A stretch of DNA of 64,000 nt from Sipunculus nudus (lineage: Eukaryota > Annelida > Sipuncula > Golfingiida > Sipunculidae). The position numbers were made by a program, and so were the translations under genes. The notes beneath the pieces are model-generated. The model was given only the letters and a program-made list of their open reading frames with translations, had not been told where the DNA came from and did not search any database. The first letter of the stretch is position 1, and each line of letters begins with the position of its first letter. Shown one piece after another: positions 1 to 14,100 of this stretch. The DNA lies in NCBI GenBank assembly GCA_026874595.1, contig CM049322.1, positions 49,577,340 to 49,641,339 on the forward strand, given 5' to 3'.

Positions 1-930
1 GAGGTAAACTACAAACCCTGCAAAAATACCATGTGGAGCTCGGCTGACACTCGGCAGAACAACCATTTCTCTAGATAAGCAATGTGAGCCTCCAAAGACG
101 CAACCGCAAAAACTCTACACATTAGAATTTCAAGGAAAGTAGCCGTACCATAAACACTCTAATTATGACCGGGTAATTTAAATAAACGTTAAGCCTCTTG
201 TGAGGAATCTAAGTGTAAATACAATCATGGGCACGATGTAAAAGGCAGTGGCTATTTGGTGTGTTAGAGAGAGAGAAAAAAAGAGGCGGATACAGGAATT
301 TAGAATAACGGATGCTTACATAGCAAGGGCGCCAAGCGGGTGAACCGACGCCAGGTGTAGAATTTTTTTTTATCGAAGAGAGGTTTTTCAAGGGCATCTC
401 TGGACATCAAGATAAAAGATTCTAGGTGTTTCATTCAAATGTTATGCTCTGCATGTCTGATTGTCTTGGTGCATAAATAATGTTTTTTTACCAGATTTTT
501 TGGGCCAGCGGATACAATTTATGCAACATCGGCCTCACTGGGTGTTCCTAATCATGGTTTCGGCCGGTAGTTCACCATGTCTTAATTTAAGGTATCCAAA
601 GAGACTTTTTTGGATTTCCATAAGTGCTCAGAAGTGTCTATAGGTCCATTGGTAACGACGTGTGCCATGTTAATGGACGACTGACAAAGAGTGATCGCTA
701 TTGCTCAGACAACTCTCAGTCACTGAAAAAAGAAAACTAGAGTAGACAATTGGCATTCAGAAATGATAATCTCTACCGTACCGATTACTGTATGAAAAAC
801 TAAAATATAAATAAAAAGGGTGATTGATAAAGCAGAAATAATCCATTCATTTTCAATAGAACTAAACTCCAGGCAACACGGTGGCTTTGTGACTAGACAA
901 AGAAAACTCAAATAAGAAAACTAGTTCAGT
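1..930. other. Intergenic, no gene recognised
   Basis: No open frame longer than about 60 codons with plausible splice sites, no recognisable protein motif and no clear repeat structure. Composition is mixed AT-rich. A partial gene entering from the left edge cannot be excluded. Confidence 0.5.
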
Positions 931-939
931 TCCAACCAT

Positions 940-1400
940 TTCTTAATATTGCATGTAAAGAAACAAATATCACAAGTAAAAAGGAAGTTAAATACTTAGG
1001 AGCAACTCTAGAACGATACCTGGCAAAATCTAGTAAGGTCATGGGAAATAAATTTATAAAGAAACTAATAGATGTGTCACAATCTTATATAGAAGATGTG
1101 TTTTTAATCCCTTGTGGACACGTTGTCATCATCATTATTCCAGCCACATCTTGATGATGTATGTAACATTTGGGGTAGAGGTCTAGATAAATATACTCAG
1201 AAAAAAAGTCAGGCTGCAAAGAATAAGGTTATTAGATGTGTTTTGGATATGCATTCTAGGGATCATTTGGAAATAACTGTTTTAATAGAATGAAATGGTT
1301 GAATGTTCAGCAGAGGGTAAATTATTTGTCACTATTGCATAATAATATAAGTATTGATTATTATTATGATTATGATGAGCAAGAAATTTTTGCAAATAAT
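940..1400 (+). mobile_element. Decayed non-LTR retrotransposon (LINE) reverse-transcriptase C-terminal remnant
   Basis: Conceptual translation across at least two frameshifts gives the string of blocks found at the C-terminal end of LINE ORF2 reverse transcriptases: EVKYLGATLE near 990, then HLDDVCNIWGRG near 1152, KNKVIRCVLDMHSRDH near 1224 and MKWLNVQQRVNYLSLLHN near 1291. Family members have a 'VKYLG', an 'HFDY...W' and a '.L.W..V..R' block in this order. Stops and frame changes between the blocks show it is dead. The clade cannot be assigned from this fragment. No target-site duplication or poly-A tail was identified. Confidence 0.6.
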
Positions 1401-1499
1401 ATTTTGTGACCTGACCATATGTTTCCTAATGTTGAAACTGAAGCATATGAGCAGTTTGTGAACAAATGATCTGTACTATTACCATGATCATTTGTTTGC

Positions 1500-3150
1500 T
1501 TTATGAATAACTGCCGACATTTCAGTAGTTTGCACATTTGGTTAATTGAATCTATTTTTTATAATATATATTATTAAATATATGTATTTTTTTATTTTAA
1601 AAAATTATACAGTTTAAATATAACTAATGTCCCCAGTCCATAGATTAAAGGACTTTTTGGTGGTAGGGGGAGGGGGAGTATGTGGAATGGTGGGAGTTAC
1701 AACATATCTGTATTATAATAATGTTATACATAGGATTATCACATAATTCAACAATGCTTACAGGAATAAAAAGTTCATTCATAATTACGTAATACTTAAA
1801 AAAAAGGACAGACAGACTGGTACACAAACAAAGCTGATAATATATGAAGTTTGAATTATTTCTTAATTTATTTAATATATATTTTTTTTTTAGTTTAAGA
1901 TCTGCAATAATACACAACTGAATATGTAATTTGCTCTCAAATTTCAGACTTAAAAAGCTTAATCCCAAACACATGTACAGCATATGAAAGTTATTTCAAC
2001 AGTCCTTATAGGAAAAATTTAATAATTAATATATATTTAATGATAATGGAGAGATGATGGACAGAACTGATCACTTTAAGTTCCATTCTCCTAAGGCAAG
2101 AATTTGTTTCAATAAGATCTTTTTGTTTCCAATCCTATTATTTTTTTTAAACAAATAAATTTTACACATTTGCAATAAAAAAAATGTCCCAGTGCACTGG
2201 AATCAATGGCAGCAGACTTAGGGGGGGGGGTAGGTTTATACTTCTATACATTTCCAATGTAACATATATATCTGAATATAAAAATTGATTCATAATTCTA
2301 AATTGCATCATCATTAATCTCAATCTTGTCAGAAAACACAACATCATGCATACAAATGTTTATTTATTTTTGTGGTAAAAAATAAATTTGAGAAATAATA
2401 AATATCTAAAATAATACTTGATTCAGATTTCACAATTTTAATTTGTGCCTTTATATGCTACATATTTTATAAATCCAAGCATAATGATGGGTTTAATTAT
2501 ATTTGATAAAATCATTTAAAAGAAACACAACATGGCATCTTCTGGATTACACCTTGAATTACTTTTTCAAGGAATGTTTTTGTATATTGGAGTGGAAACA
2601 GCATTACAATTAAGGAGATAATAACTCAATTACTGCATAGCACTTGGTGGGTTGGGTTTGGCGGGGGGGGGGGGGGGGGGATCGGGATGGTGATATGAGA
2701 ATAACTGTTCACCTGTCACAGCAGGGGATGTCCCCCAGTAACTGTAACAAATCAGAAACCCTGGCATAGTTGACTTCCAGTGACCTGGAGTGGGACCCTG
2801 CATCTGGACCAAGCAAATGACTACAATAGAGCCTCACGAAAATAACTTGCCTAATTTTCAAGCTATTATGTTCAAATTTCAGATTAAAACTAAATAAATA
2901 CTTATGTTTACATGCTTTGAAAATTAAATCAATAGTACTTACAGGAAAAAAAAGTGCCTTGGTCAAAGTTGGGCAAAATTTAAGGTACTGATTTTATTTT
3001 TATGCTTATAACTTAAAAAATTTACAAAATTCAGATTTTATTTTGGGTAAACAATTGAATCTTAATAAAACAAAGTTATATACTTGGGAAAATAGTCTCT
3101 AGTTTCAATTTTTTTCATGTTAAGTGAGTGAATATTTTCCTGATTTTTTG
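1500..3150. other. AT-rich intergenic DNA with G-runs
   Basis: Very AT-rich sequence with G-rich patches near 1660, 2221 and 2662 (the last a run of about 18 G). No gene is visible. Loosely similar AT-rich blocks follow the G patches, so old duplication is possible, but I could not align them convincingly. Confidence 0.4.
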
Positions 3151-3419
3151 CAAAGTCCATTGTGTTCGGGCCCATAACTTATATTGTACGGATTTAATTT
3201 CTGGCATGTATATAGGAAATATATAGGAGCTTACTTTTGGTAAATATTAAGGAAAACAGATAAGTGGTTTTGACATTAGGCAGTCCTGATGTGTGATAAT
3301 AGGTTTTAAATGGAAATTTGAGGTTTTCCTAAATATCTCGAAGGAACAGTCATATTGACCCATTTTTCGGTAGGGTAGGAGATTTTTGGGACATCTAATA
3401 GTTTGCCGGATTTTGGATT

Positions 3420-3545
3420 CATAGGTCTAACGGTTTCGAAACGTGCCAGTCTAACGGACGGACAGACCGACAGCTAGACGGACGGACGGACGACGGACAA
3501 TGGACCACGACTATAGCTCAGATGACTTACAGTCGGCTGAGCAAA
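3420..3545. repeat. GGAC/GACG-rich dispersed-repeat fragment
   Basis: A short stretch of repeated GGAC units (about 3454-3500) runs into a segment reading ATGGACCACGACTATAGCTC. From memory, GGAC-rich tracts followed by a conserved 'tatagctca' end occur repeatedly in molluscan intergenic DNA. I see only one copy here. Confidence 0.35.
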
Positions 3546-3685
3546 AAGGAGATGCAAATACATATATGCACATATTTATCCATGACATGAAGTATGATGA
3601 AGCCTGATTCTTTCTATTTCAAAGTCTAATTTATGTACGGTGACAACCTTAAAATGAAATTTATTTGAATGTCGGGGTTTCACAG

Positions 3686-3929
3686 GCAGACGCCCTTGGG
3701 GCGTAAAGCAACGAGAAGGTCCGGCACACCCAACACCGCAGAAGACAAACAAATATCACATACACCCGGCGTGGTGTGCGGCGGAATGCTAATTAGGCGG
3801 GATGTCGACATAACAGAGTTAATGTTGTCCGAGCACTGTCTGGCAATGTCAAACACTCAACATGATCCACTGGTCATTGTGGACATAGTGGGGCCGTCTC
3901 AAAACGAATGTATTATAACGAAGGTGTAA
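3686..3929 (+). CDS. Possible 3'-terminal exon of an unidentified gene (weak)
   Basis: An 81-codon open stretch begins after a fair acceptor (TTTCACAG) and ends in TAA, followed 10-20 bases later by overlapping AATAAATAAA-type signals. Its GC content is clearly above its surroundings, which is the main reason to list it. The encoded residues include HTPGVVCGGMLIRRDVDIT and end LVIVDIVGPSQNECIITKV. I do not recognise a family. No upstream exon with matching phase was found, so this may be chance or part of a repeat. Confidence 0.25.
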
Positions 3930-4118
3930 CAATTAAATAATAAATAAAAAAATGGATCATCGATTTATAAATACTTAAGCTGCGTTTGCTTCAGTAGGTT
4001 TTTTTTTTACTTAATACAAGACTGAGCGGGCCTTAATATCTGACCGACTTCGGCGTCTCCGAATCGTGATGACATTCATATAGAAAACTGCATCGCAAAA
4101 GCCAGCCTTTTTGTTCCA

Positions 4119-4315
4119 CAGAAGCTGATCCAGGGAGACCCCCCCCCCCCCTTTTTTCATCAAAAACAACGGTTTTTAAGGACTTCAAACAAACTTTTGC
4201 GGCCTGGAACCCCCCCCCCCCCTTTCCAGACCTGGGGACCTTTTTTTTAGGTTTTCATTAGTCCTCCTGGGTTGGACCCGCCCATTTTTTATCCTTAATC
4301 CTGGATCCGCCCCTG
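4119..4315. mobile_element. Short non-autonomous DNA transposon, GGATCC-TIR family, copy 1
   Basis: The element starts CAGAAGCTGATCCAGG and ends CCTGGATCCGCCCCTG, which are imperfect terminal inverted repeats. It is flanked on both sides by TTCCA (4114-4118 and 4316-4320), a 5-bp target-site duplication. Inside are two long C runs and a segment (about 4240-4290) shared in inverse orientation with the element at 56067-56289. CAG...GGATCCAGG ends with short duplications resemble hAT-related MITEs. The superfamily is inferred. Confidence 0.7.
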
Positions 4316-4320
4316 TTCCA

Positions 4321-5290
4321 ACCATATTATTGTATAGAGACGGCAACTCTAACACAAGACAACGAATGACTGAGTAATACAAAATAATACAGATGAATGT
4401 GTTAACCCTATACCTATGGCTATCAACTAAATTTCCTGCGCCTCGCACAAATCGGCTGTCAGTCAATCAACTCCTAGTAGACATGTTTGCATGCAGTAAG
4501 AATTCAATTAGAATGCAGGGAAATTTACCACTTAACTCATCATAACGGAACCGTTTTTTTTTTCCAAATGTTTGGTTATGACGGGAATTGCCTGAACATA
4601 AATAACGGTAAGAGCGGTTTTTTTCAGCTGATCGGGTGTTTAAAGGCGTTTTCGTTAATATCCACATACACAACAAAATTGTTTTCTTTGGCATTTCCAG
4701 TGCTATTCTGTTACTCTGACAACTCGGTGACTCTCTTGTGTTTGAGGGAAAAATTCTCCCCAGGCTTAAAAATGCATGGCCACAGGATCAGTCAAATATA
4801 TCCATATCAATTACCATTATTCACTGTTTTCAATTATCCGTGACGGTTTCAATTTTGATATCTTGCTACATAAAATATTATTTTCAGATTATATGGATTA
4901 ATATATTAATTATTTAATAGGCACACAATATTTTCATAGTTTGGAGATCAGCTTAGGAAACATTTTACTTTGGTAAATTCTTGCTGCATCATTACTGGGA
5001 TATACAATAAAATGTTTATTTTTTTTTTACAATAAGATTCTTTGATTTAATTGTAACGTTAAATGTATGTTGTTATTAATAGTGTTAAATTTTGCTTTCA
5101 ATGTTTTACGCTATCAATAATATATGGCTTGTCAATGAAGCTATAATATTAATGGCTATTTTCACGAAAGTCGCGAATTTCTAACCCCTGCAAACTAGTA
5201 TCTAGCTAGCTAGATCTTGCTTTTAAAGTCACTAGACAGACATGATTGAGGTGATCTGGGATCACCGCCCCGGTTGTCTCTTAGACTATG
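4321..5290. other. Intergenic, no gene recognised
   Basis: AT-rich sequence without a supported gene. A plus-strand open frame of about 118 codons at 4487-4843 has no recognisable motif and its composition equals the background. Confidence 0.45.
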
Positions 5291-5294
5291 AATT

Positions 5295-5502
5295 TTGAAT
5301 TTTGCTGAGCCGATAGACGAGACGCCGCAGCCAAGCCAAGCCCCAAGAAGCCAGGAGAGGTCGCCACCTACCCGCACCGGGGACCAGGAAGACAGGGAGG
5401 AGTCGAAGAGGAGAGAGAAAAAACAAATTTCCAACCATGTGCAGTACAGTAAAAGCGATCAACAAGAGCCGTTATCAGGCCTTACATTTCTCCACCCAAG
5501 GT
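5295..5502 (+). other. GC-rich open stretch with a donor-like end (weak exon candidate)
   Basis: A GC-rich island with a 69-codon open frame rich in Pro, Gln, Glu, Arg and Lys (for example RSPPTRTGDQEDREESKRRE). It runs into CCAAG followed by GTGAGA at 5503, a good 5' splice site. No convincing start or upstream acceptor and no downstream partner exon were found. It could be an exon of an unrecognised gene, a 5' leader, or part of a transposon. Confidence 0.2.
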
Positions 5503-7106
5503 GAGAATATACTTCACCTCTGTGTGACAGTGCTTTAATATATTCAGATATATATTCAGAGGATATCCTTGTTGACTGACCTTGATAGCAAAGGAGAACC
5601 ACAGACAACAACTGCATGATTATAAAGAAAATCAATGTTGATAGATTCTACCGGCGGTCGCCATGTTACCATCTCCACAAAACTGCATCCAAGCCCAATC
5701 ATGAAGAAGAAATCATTACGGATAAACGAGCAGACAAAAGCATTGATTAACAAAGAGAAAAGCACAAAAAAACTGCAATGAAACGAATTATTTTATAGAC
5801 TCAGTGACCAAAAATATGAAACTACCAACTAAATTATATTTATTATAATGTACACCCATTTTTAGTATGATGAATACGAAACACATAAAATTAAGTAAAA
5901 TCCTTTTACGTACATGATCCTTCGGAGAGTGAATAATTTGAATAATTAATACACGTAATAATTGTAAACGGACTGGGGCAAGAGCATACCTTCTATATTT
6001 CATAGACTTTGAACTTAGTCACAAAAATTGATCCGTGAAAAACATCACCAGGTATCCAGATAATTAATTTGTCATTGTTTTGTTTTTAATCAAATCATCA
6101 TTAAAGTGATGCTTCTACGCGGTCCCCCGGGCTAGCGCGTGCCTCACTGGGCGTAGCAACCACCGTGCGCATAATTTACATACCGCTCTAAGACCAGACT
6201 TGCGACAGCAAGCGTGACCCCAGTGTGGTCACAGGTAGGGAATACCGGAATCATAATGCAAGGATAAAATCAATTCCCCTGGTAAGGTGGACTTTTTTGT
6301 ATTCAATTACTTAAAAGCTATTATTAATTAGAATATTTAATGTCAATGTAATTATTTTTCTGAGTATGCCTTTATCATTCAACTTTTTCCATTAACATTT
6401 TGTAAAATATACTAACAACATTTGGCTTTTAATTGCTACGATTGTCTCATACAGATTATGGATCACGTGACATTTTGGCTATAACATTATCAAGAATAAT
6501 TTCAAGACAGATATTTCGTAGGATATGAAGTCATATGTAAGTTCTTGAATATTACATGCTTGTGATAAGTACATTGGTAGAATACACATAGTTCAGCTTG
6601 ATTTATAGGACATATCCTGTGCCCTCACAATACTTGTCACACCCTTTAACCCCTGAGTTATAAATCAGTGTTTGTATACAAATTTGTTTGTATAGCCATT
6701 TGGACATCCTCTTCATTTGTAAACGATTTTACAACATATTTTTATTTACAATTAACTATAATGACCGAACACTTTTAGAACTGATCACAAATTAAATGTT
6801 CAAAGGCAATATATCGATGACGAAGCTTGGGCCAAGCAATATATAATCTCTTACCCTCGTATAAATAGTAATATATATAGGGTTAGTTTGTACATTATTT
6901 TTTTTTTCACTTTTTTAAATTTTGTATTAATTTGATTGCTATACAATTGCTTGAACACCTTTTTATCTAGCATATGCGAAAAAGTACAACATTCAGATAA
7001 TTTTATTAGTATAACTTTCATAATTTATAGGCCTATGATATTTTAGGGGAAGATACGAGACAATTGACTGTTTTGTCCTGAACTGTCAAAGTCCGTCCAT
7101 GACAGA
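5503..7106. other. Upstream flank of the chitinase gene
   Basis: No gene recognised. A GC-rich patch lies at about 6115-6240 in otherwise AT-rich DNA. I could not identify a TATA box or initiator with any confidence. Confidence 0.4.
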
Positions 7107-8098
7107 ATGATGTCAGAGCAGCCTAACAGACTGCCTCGTTCTGGTCACCTGGCTGTTGCAGTCCTGTTTATGGTGGTCGTGAATATAATACCAACAGCAC
7201 AGGGTAAGTCAGCCATCTTAGCAAAATGTGATAGGTTTTCCATTATGAATGGAATCGCAAGAACTTTTCAGAGCATTTCGGGAACGGGCCAGTGAAGAAT
7301 CGGTTAAATTTTGGTTTTGATCAGGCACTTGATCTGAATTCATAAACGTCATCAAGGAAAAGTCAGAAATCTAGATTCATTTATACACGAATGAACCTGG
7401 GAATATGGACCGATTAAGTGAATTACGGAGGCTTAAATTCATTAGTATACAGATTTCTAGTCTGATCACCGGCACCATAAATCTGTTTCCTTATATTCGC
7501 AATTTTGGTCCCCATCCGTAGTCTGTAACGCGCAAGAAAAAACCGAATCCATTCAAGATTAACTCTTTCCATATGTACGTTAGTACGCGTCCAGTATACA
7601 CATCCGCAAATCTGAACGCATCAAACAGACCAGAGGGCATTTCTGTCGATTTGTTGATGGAAAAAATTACAAATTTTCCCGGCAGGTCACTGGGGGCTTT
7701 CAAATATATTAGAAAATTCAATTTTACTTGGTCTGTAGGTACATATGAAAACAATCTGACGTATAGCGAACTAAGGGGCGTACGTTCCATTCAAATCTGC
7801 GGTTACATGGACACATAGATTGATACTTCAATGAATTTTTAAATTTTTTCTCGTTTTTTTTCCGAGTTAAGAAAAAAAACGGTCAAAATGTTTTCCCACA
7901 GGGAAATATATCAGCTTGGAACGAAATGTAGCCATTGACAAAATATAATATATATTCGGTTGATGTACATTGTATGTAAGCTGAAACAGGACGAGTTTTA
8001 AAAAAAACACACTTTGTGAAAACATGTGCCTTGTGTTGCAAGGACGGATGTATATTCCTTCCAGTAGGCTCAATACTTGCAATGATGTTAATGTATCT

Positions 8099-8156
<58 letters not shown>

Positions 8157-11100
8157 AATATATTTATCATTATAATTGTTATTATTCGGTAACGCACTGT
8201 AGCCAGAGTGTTAAATTTAAGCCTGAAGGGATCGTTTCAAACTCCGTTGTATAGCGCTGTCACTTTAGAATTATACACGACAGGTTTTTTTTTGCGTTTT
8301 ATGGCACAGCGTACCACGTGGTTTGTTACTACCCGAGCTGGGCGCAGTACCGGGCTCCTCCAGCCACTTACAAAGCAGACGACATTGACGTCAAACTCTG
8401 CAGTCACGTGATCTTTGCCTTTGCCAAAATTGACAAGACAATAAGCACAGCCGATTGGAATGATGAAGGTTTGAAAAAGTTATGTTATAAGTAGAATCTG
8501 TTACATATATTTATATTTTTAAAATATTTTACGAGCCACTATAAGATGCAACAATCATGATATAACTTTAATTTGAGAGCTTTATTTGTTTACATTTCCT
8601 AAATATTTGAAACATATGGATGTATATAGATAAATGAGCACGCAAAGGGAAGGATATATATTTAACATTTTTTTTTTATTTGTTTAAAATGCATCTAATT
8701 ATTCTTTATCATTTAATCTACCTATATGATATCATATATACTCAAATTGCGGTTCACTATATAAACAATAATTTACTGTTTAAAGTATAGAAATACTATA
8801 AGTAGTGTTTAAAAACTATAAAAAAAATGCTTAATTAAACTGAATTATACATTCCATAGAATAAGGAACATTACATGGTAGCTTATTATGCCGCTTATGC
8901 ATGTCTGACCTAGAGCAAAATAGTTGGAAAATAAACAGTTTAGGTACATATGCTCCCATAATTGCAGTGGCTGTTTCAGTTTACATGTTGTCAGGTAAAT
9001 TTCAGGGATTTTATATGCACCAACTACGTTCATTGTAACATTATGATGTTTTAATTTCAGCGATGTATCAGAAAATTATTTCCATGAAGTCGGTGAATCC
9101 TTCACTGAAACTCCTTGTGGGGGTTGGCGGGAATACCGCCAAGTCAGCACCTTTTAGTTACATTATAGAAACACGTCAGCGGCGACAGGACTTCATTCAG
9201 AGTGCTCTGACATACCTCCGCGCCAACAATCTGGATGGGCTTGACCTTGACTGGGAATTCCCAACACTTCATGGCAGCACACCGGAGGATAAACCCCGAT
9301 TCACAGCATTTGTGAAGGTGACTGGCCCGTAATGTCTCGTGAATTATATAAAATGACAAATACGTGTTGATAAATTATGAATACGTTATTTATCTGAGCG
9401 TCTTCGGCCATATGTCATTCGGTATGTTTTCGTTTGTGATCATAAGCTACATATCATGGCTATGTACACAACCAGAAAGATATACCTGCTATTCTTATAT
9501 AAATATAATATTAAATGTATTATAGTCACGTTGTTGTGAGTTGCTTCATTAAAAAAAGAAATAAATAGAAAAATACTAAAGTGTAGATAGAGACAATGAT
9601 GACACGGTTATCCAGATTATTAGTATTATTTAAGCTATCTTTTCATGTGATATTATTCGTCTCATCATACAATCATGGATTCTGTGGAAATCGAAGCATG
9701 CATGAAATGGTGGCCAGCGAAGCTTTTAGCCTAGATATACACTTTTTTTCTCAAACAAATGCCTTACTAGAAATTGTGACTATAACTGTTTTTGCAGGAA
9801 ATATACGAGGCGTTTGATGCGGAGTCACGTGACACTGGTAAGGGTCGCCTGCTGCTGACGTCAGCAATGGCGGCCGTAGAATCTGTGATTGACGGCGGCT
9901 ACGAAGTGGCTGAAATGGCCAAGTGAGTATGAAATAGACCTGATGAGCATGTAACAGACGAGCGTGCGCTCTCCGTGAACTGGTTAGCCGTTGTGTCGGG
10001 TCCTATGAGTAAGTTTTTGGGCTCTGGAGTGAGAGAATTTTGTTCAGTCTATCATGCCTGCAAACTAACCCTAAAGTTAGAGGGGTGTATTTCCAGGCCC
10101 TATATATTATCATATAAGATGCACATGTTGAGTGCACAGGGAAAGTTTTTCACTCGAGTGTTAAGCATCACGTTAAACAGTGGGTAATGTATCTTATTGT
10201 TTTTCCGCCAGAGAAAAAAATTCTGTAATGCATTAAAAGTGCACCACAGATGTCGCCACCTGCCGAGCCATGCACACGCCATTAGCACTCACACTTTCAA
10301 TAACCTTAAACAGCAAAAAATTATGACTACCCCAGGGAAAAAAATATTGTTCAAAGTCTTCTGTCTCCCACCATCTGAAACATTTTTTTTTCCACATAAA
10401 TCAAATGTCTAACGTTCTCTGCTGCCCTGCAATAGGTAATGTCTTCTCTTACCTGAGCGTTAATGTCAGTCTCCGCTAACAGATGGCACTAGTGCGATGG
10501 ACTATACCTACTAATTTGAGCACCGCCATTCAGATATCGCAGGTACCAATTATTTCACTGCTGCCCTAGCTGATTAGTTCTTATCAAAACGCACACCTGG
10601 AACTACATAACATCGTCAACCTTTGGGTTCAGTCAGTGCCCCTGACACCAGATGGCAGTGTATGCATATACAAAAGACATCTTCGATGATCTGATGTGAA
10701 CTCCAAGTTAATCCCAGGGTTCATGGGAATTTTCCCATGAAGGGTTGTATATGACGTATCAAGAAAAATTTTTCGCCAACATGTAGCTGACCTTACTCCT
10801 TTGTATTACCTAAAATAAAAGTGCAGAGCCATTTTAGAATTGCTAATACTTTTTCTCTCAAAACTGTAGCGACAGATAATATGAAACTAAATCCAATTTG
10901 TTCACGTATCTATCGAATAATACCCGGTTAAAAAATAAATTTGTCATATTACATTACACTTATATTACATATAAATCATATTATATTATACATGTTATAT
11001 ATTTCATCATATTCATTATATTAATCATATTATATAATGTTTATTTTGATAGAGTATATTTATTATATTATAATTTATTATATTAGATATTGTTATATCA

Positions 11101-14100
11101 TATGAATATATAAGCTTTAATTGTTTTATATCAATTACGTTATATATTTTTACATATATAACATTTTTATTATATTATAACATATATATTATAACGTTTC
11201 ATTTTTACATTATTTATATTACATTATATTATATCAATATATACATTTATAACATGTATTAAGCATATACTTTCCAGGTACCTGGACTTCCTCAATCTCA
11301 TGACGTATGATTTCCACGGATCATGGAATAATTACACGGGACACAACGGAGGGCTGTACGCGCGGCAACAGGATACGCAGTTCCAGAAGACGCTTACTGC
11401 GGTAAATGTGACGATAATACAGTAAATATGGGTTAAGAGTGGTGAACATGAAGCTTAGTGGTGTGAATATAATTTTAGATGTGGTAAATGTGACGCCAGT
11501 TCGGGTTTATATGACGCTTCAGGCGGTAAAGCTGACGCTATACGGGGGGAATTTGACGCTAGTTGAGGTGAACGTGACGCTAGTTTTGACGAACTGGACG
11601 CTGCGTGTAGTGAATGTGACGTTAGGTGAGATGAATGCGACATTTGTTGAGACATTATGACAATTTATCTGATTGAGGTGATGCTGTATTCGGGAAATGT
11701 GACGCTTGTTACGGTGAAAAGGACGCTTATAGTGCGGTGAATGTGACGTTAGGTGAGATGAATGTGACGTTATGTTTGTCAAAGAGGTCATTCAGAACTT
11801 ACTATCATTCGCTTATTTCATTGATTAAATAAAGCACCTGTTATAGCGCTTAATAATGTGTTCTCTTATTTACTCAAAATGTGTTTTTTATCCATGCAGG
11901 ATTTTATTGTTAGGAAGTACCTCTCGCTGGGAGCGCCCCCAGGTAAGCTGGTGCTTGGCGTCCCCTTCTACGGACGCTCGTGGACATTCTGTCCGGGGGA
12001 ACGGGCACGAGGAGTGGGGGCAGCTGCCTCTTGTGGGCCAGGGAGAGAGGGAGCCGGAACCAAGCTAGCCGGTACTCTGGCTTATTACGAGGTAAAGTAC
12101 ACTGTTAGTGGACAAATAATTCCGATTAACCACATGATAGCCTTTTTATATATGTACATATGTTACAAAGGAGAAAATAATTTCAGGTAAAATAACGTGT
12201 TTCAAACGTAACAATCATTGCACACTAATATAGTGAATCATTTTCTCTTAATATCAAATAGAAGAATCATTGCCTACTGTAATAAACAAATTCACTTATA
12301 CCAATTACATTTATAGATACGATTATCTGGTTTACACCATGCACTAACTGCAGGCCATTTTGACAGAAACAGATGACTGACCCCACGGCTAGTTTAAACT
12401 CAGCCATGCCATAACATATAATACAAGCATAAATACACGTTAGCCGGCTTGGAATATTTTTTTTTATATATTAAAATGCAGGTGTGCCAAAGGATTCAGT
12501 CTGAAGGAATGACCACAGAATTTGACCCGGAAGCACTTACTCCTTATGCATATTCATCAAGGGAGTGGATATCTTACGACAGTCCTCAGAGTGTCTCACG
12601 GAAGGTAAGAATGTTAAAAAAAATTGCAAAACATTTAGGCCAAAAAAAAAATTAAAGATATGGTTCTCAGGCACCGCCCGCACCAATTTTAAACCCCCGC
12701 ATCAAAAATTTTTATTTTGATTTTCAATAAAAACTTTCCAATTTTGAGCTGCAGCCGCTCCGACATTTTTTTCAAGAAGATAAAACCATACAATTTCCTT
12801 TGTTTTGTAGTGCTTTTACTTATTTAGCAAAATAAAGCTGTTATTTTCATGCTTTTCCCTTATCATTTGACATTTTTATCGAAGCATACCAAAAAATTTA
12901 AAATAAAAAAGCGCCCGCCCGCATTGATTTCTGAAAAAAAGTGCCTGAGAACCATACCTTTTTTTTATTTTGGCCTTACGTTTTTTTTTTTACCACAGTC
13001 GAAAGTATGGTACTCTTATGAAACATGATAAAAATGAAGTTATAAGCTTTACTAGTATACAAGAAAACATGAAAGTATGAGAAGCGTATGACATTAAAAC
13101 GTCCACCTTAGCACCTCTCTTAAATCCGTCACATATAATATCATTTTTACGAAATAGTTTGTGTTTGATAAGACACTGCATGGACTAAACCTTAAGATAC
13201 AACATAATGACATAATAAGAATGTGTTTGGATCATCGACTCCTTTAATTCAATTAAAACAATTAATACAATTGCAATATACTTTTCACAATATCTGTATC
13301 TATATGTTTAAATTTTTCAAAACGCTCGAGTGCTGGTTAGCAAGTCGCCTCTAACATTTTCGTAGCGGTCCTATCAGGCACATTTGACTCATATATATTC
13401 TGAAAATAAAAGGAATATATGCTGGACATTGACACTAACTGGAACGTTTTTAGGCTTTCTTATAAGTGATAACGAGGAGATGTAAGTCATGACGTCAGTT
13501 ATATAATAACTTCAGTTGTGCCTGGAAAGTCGATTAGTGAAAGGCTCGGCTGTCTCCACTAGCGACCTCGGGGCTATGAGAGTGCGTGCGTGGGTAGTAA
13601 TTGTCCGTCAAAGGCCCAGTCCTCCATGGTTTTATTCAGGCCTCCCGAATTCCTCCCCCTCTCAGGGCTTTCAGGAACGTGGGAGTAAACGTCTGAGACG
13701 TTCAAAATGTAACTCTGACGCTCGGTTCTGGGATTTCAAGCGTCCAACCAGACTAGAGAGAATTTTGGCTGTTAGACTGACAGGATCCAAGTTGTCCTTT
13801 TAAGCAGTTTCTGATAATTGCCGACTACCTTAGAAACCAGTTAATTACGTAAATTCTGTGCTGATAACTGAGTTAAGATTTCACTCTTATCAAATAATCA
13901 TACAATGATGCAATAACATACATGTAATGGTGCGAAAATGACGTGAAATTAAAAAAAAACACAATATAACAAAACACTTCAGAATTTTGACACAGATCGC
14001 CTCCCGTTGAACGCGCCATGTTGAAAACCATGCGGCCTCTAGATTCTACAGAGCGCCACCATAGCGCCACAATCTGAGCAAACTTATAGTGCCTAGCATT

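Noticed and set aside
11439..11660. Repeated VNVTL-type protein
   Set aside because: By-product of the 21-bp minisatellite in chitinase intron 5.
13516..13803. Extra chitinase exon in intron 7
   Set aside because: The exon 7 to exon 8 join is in phase and gives a continuous GH18 barrel. The open frame here has no compatible splice sites.
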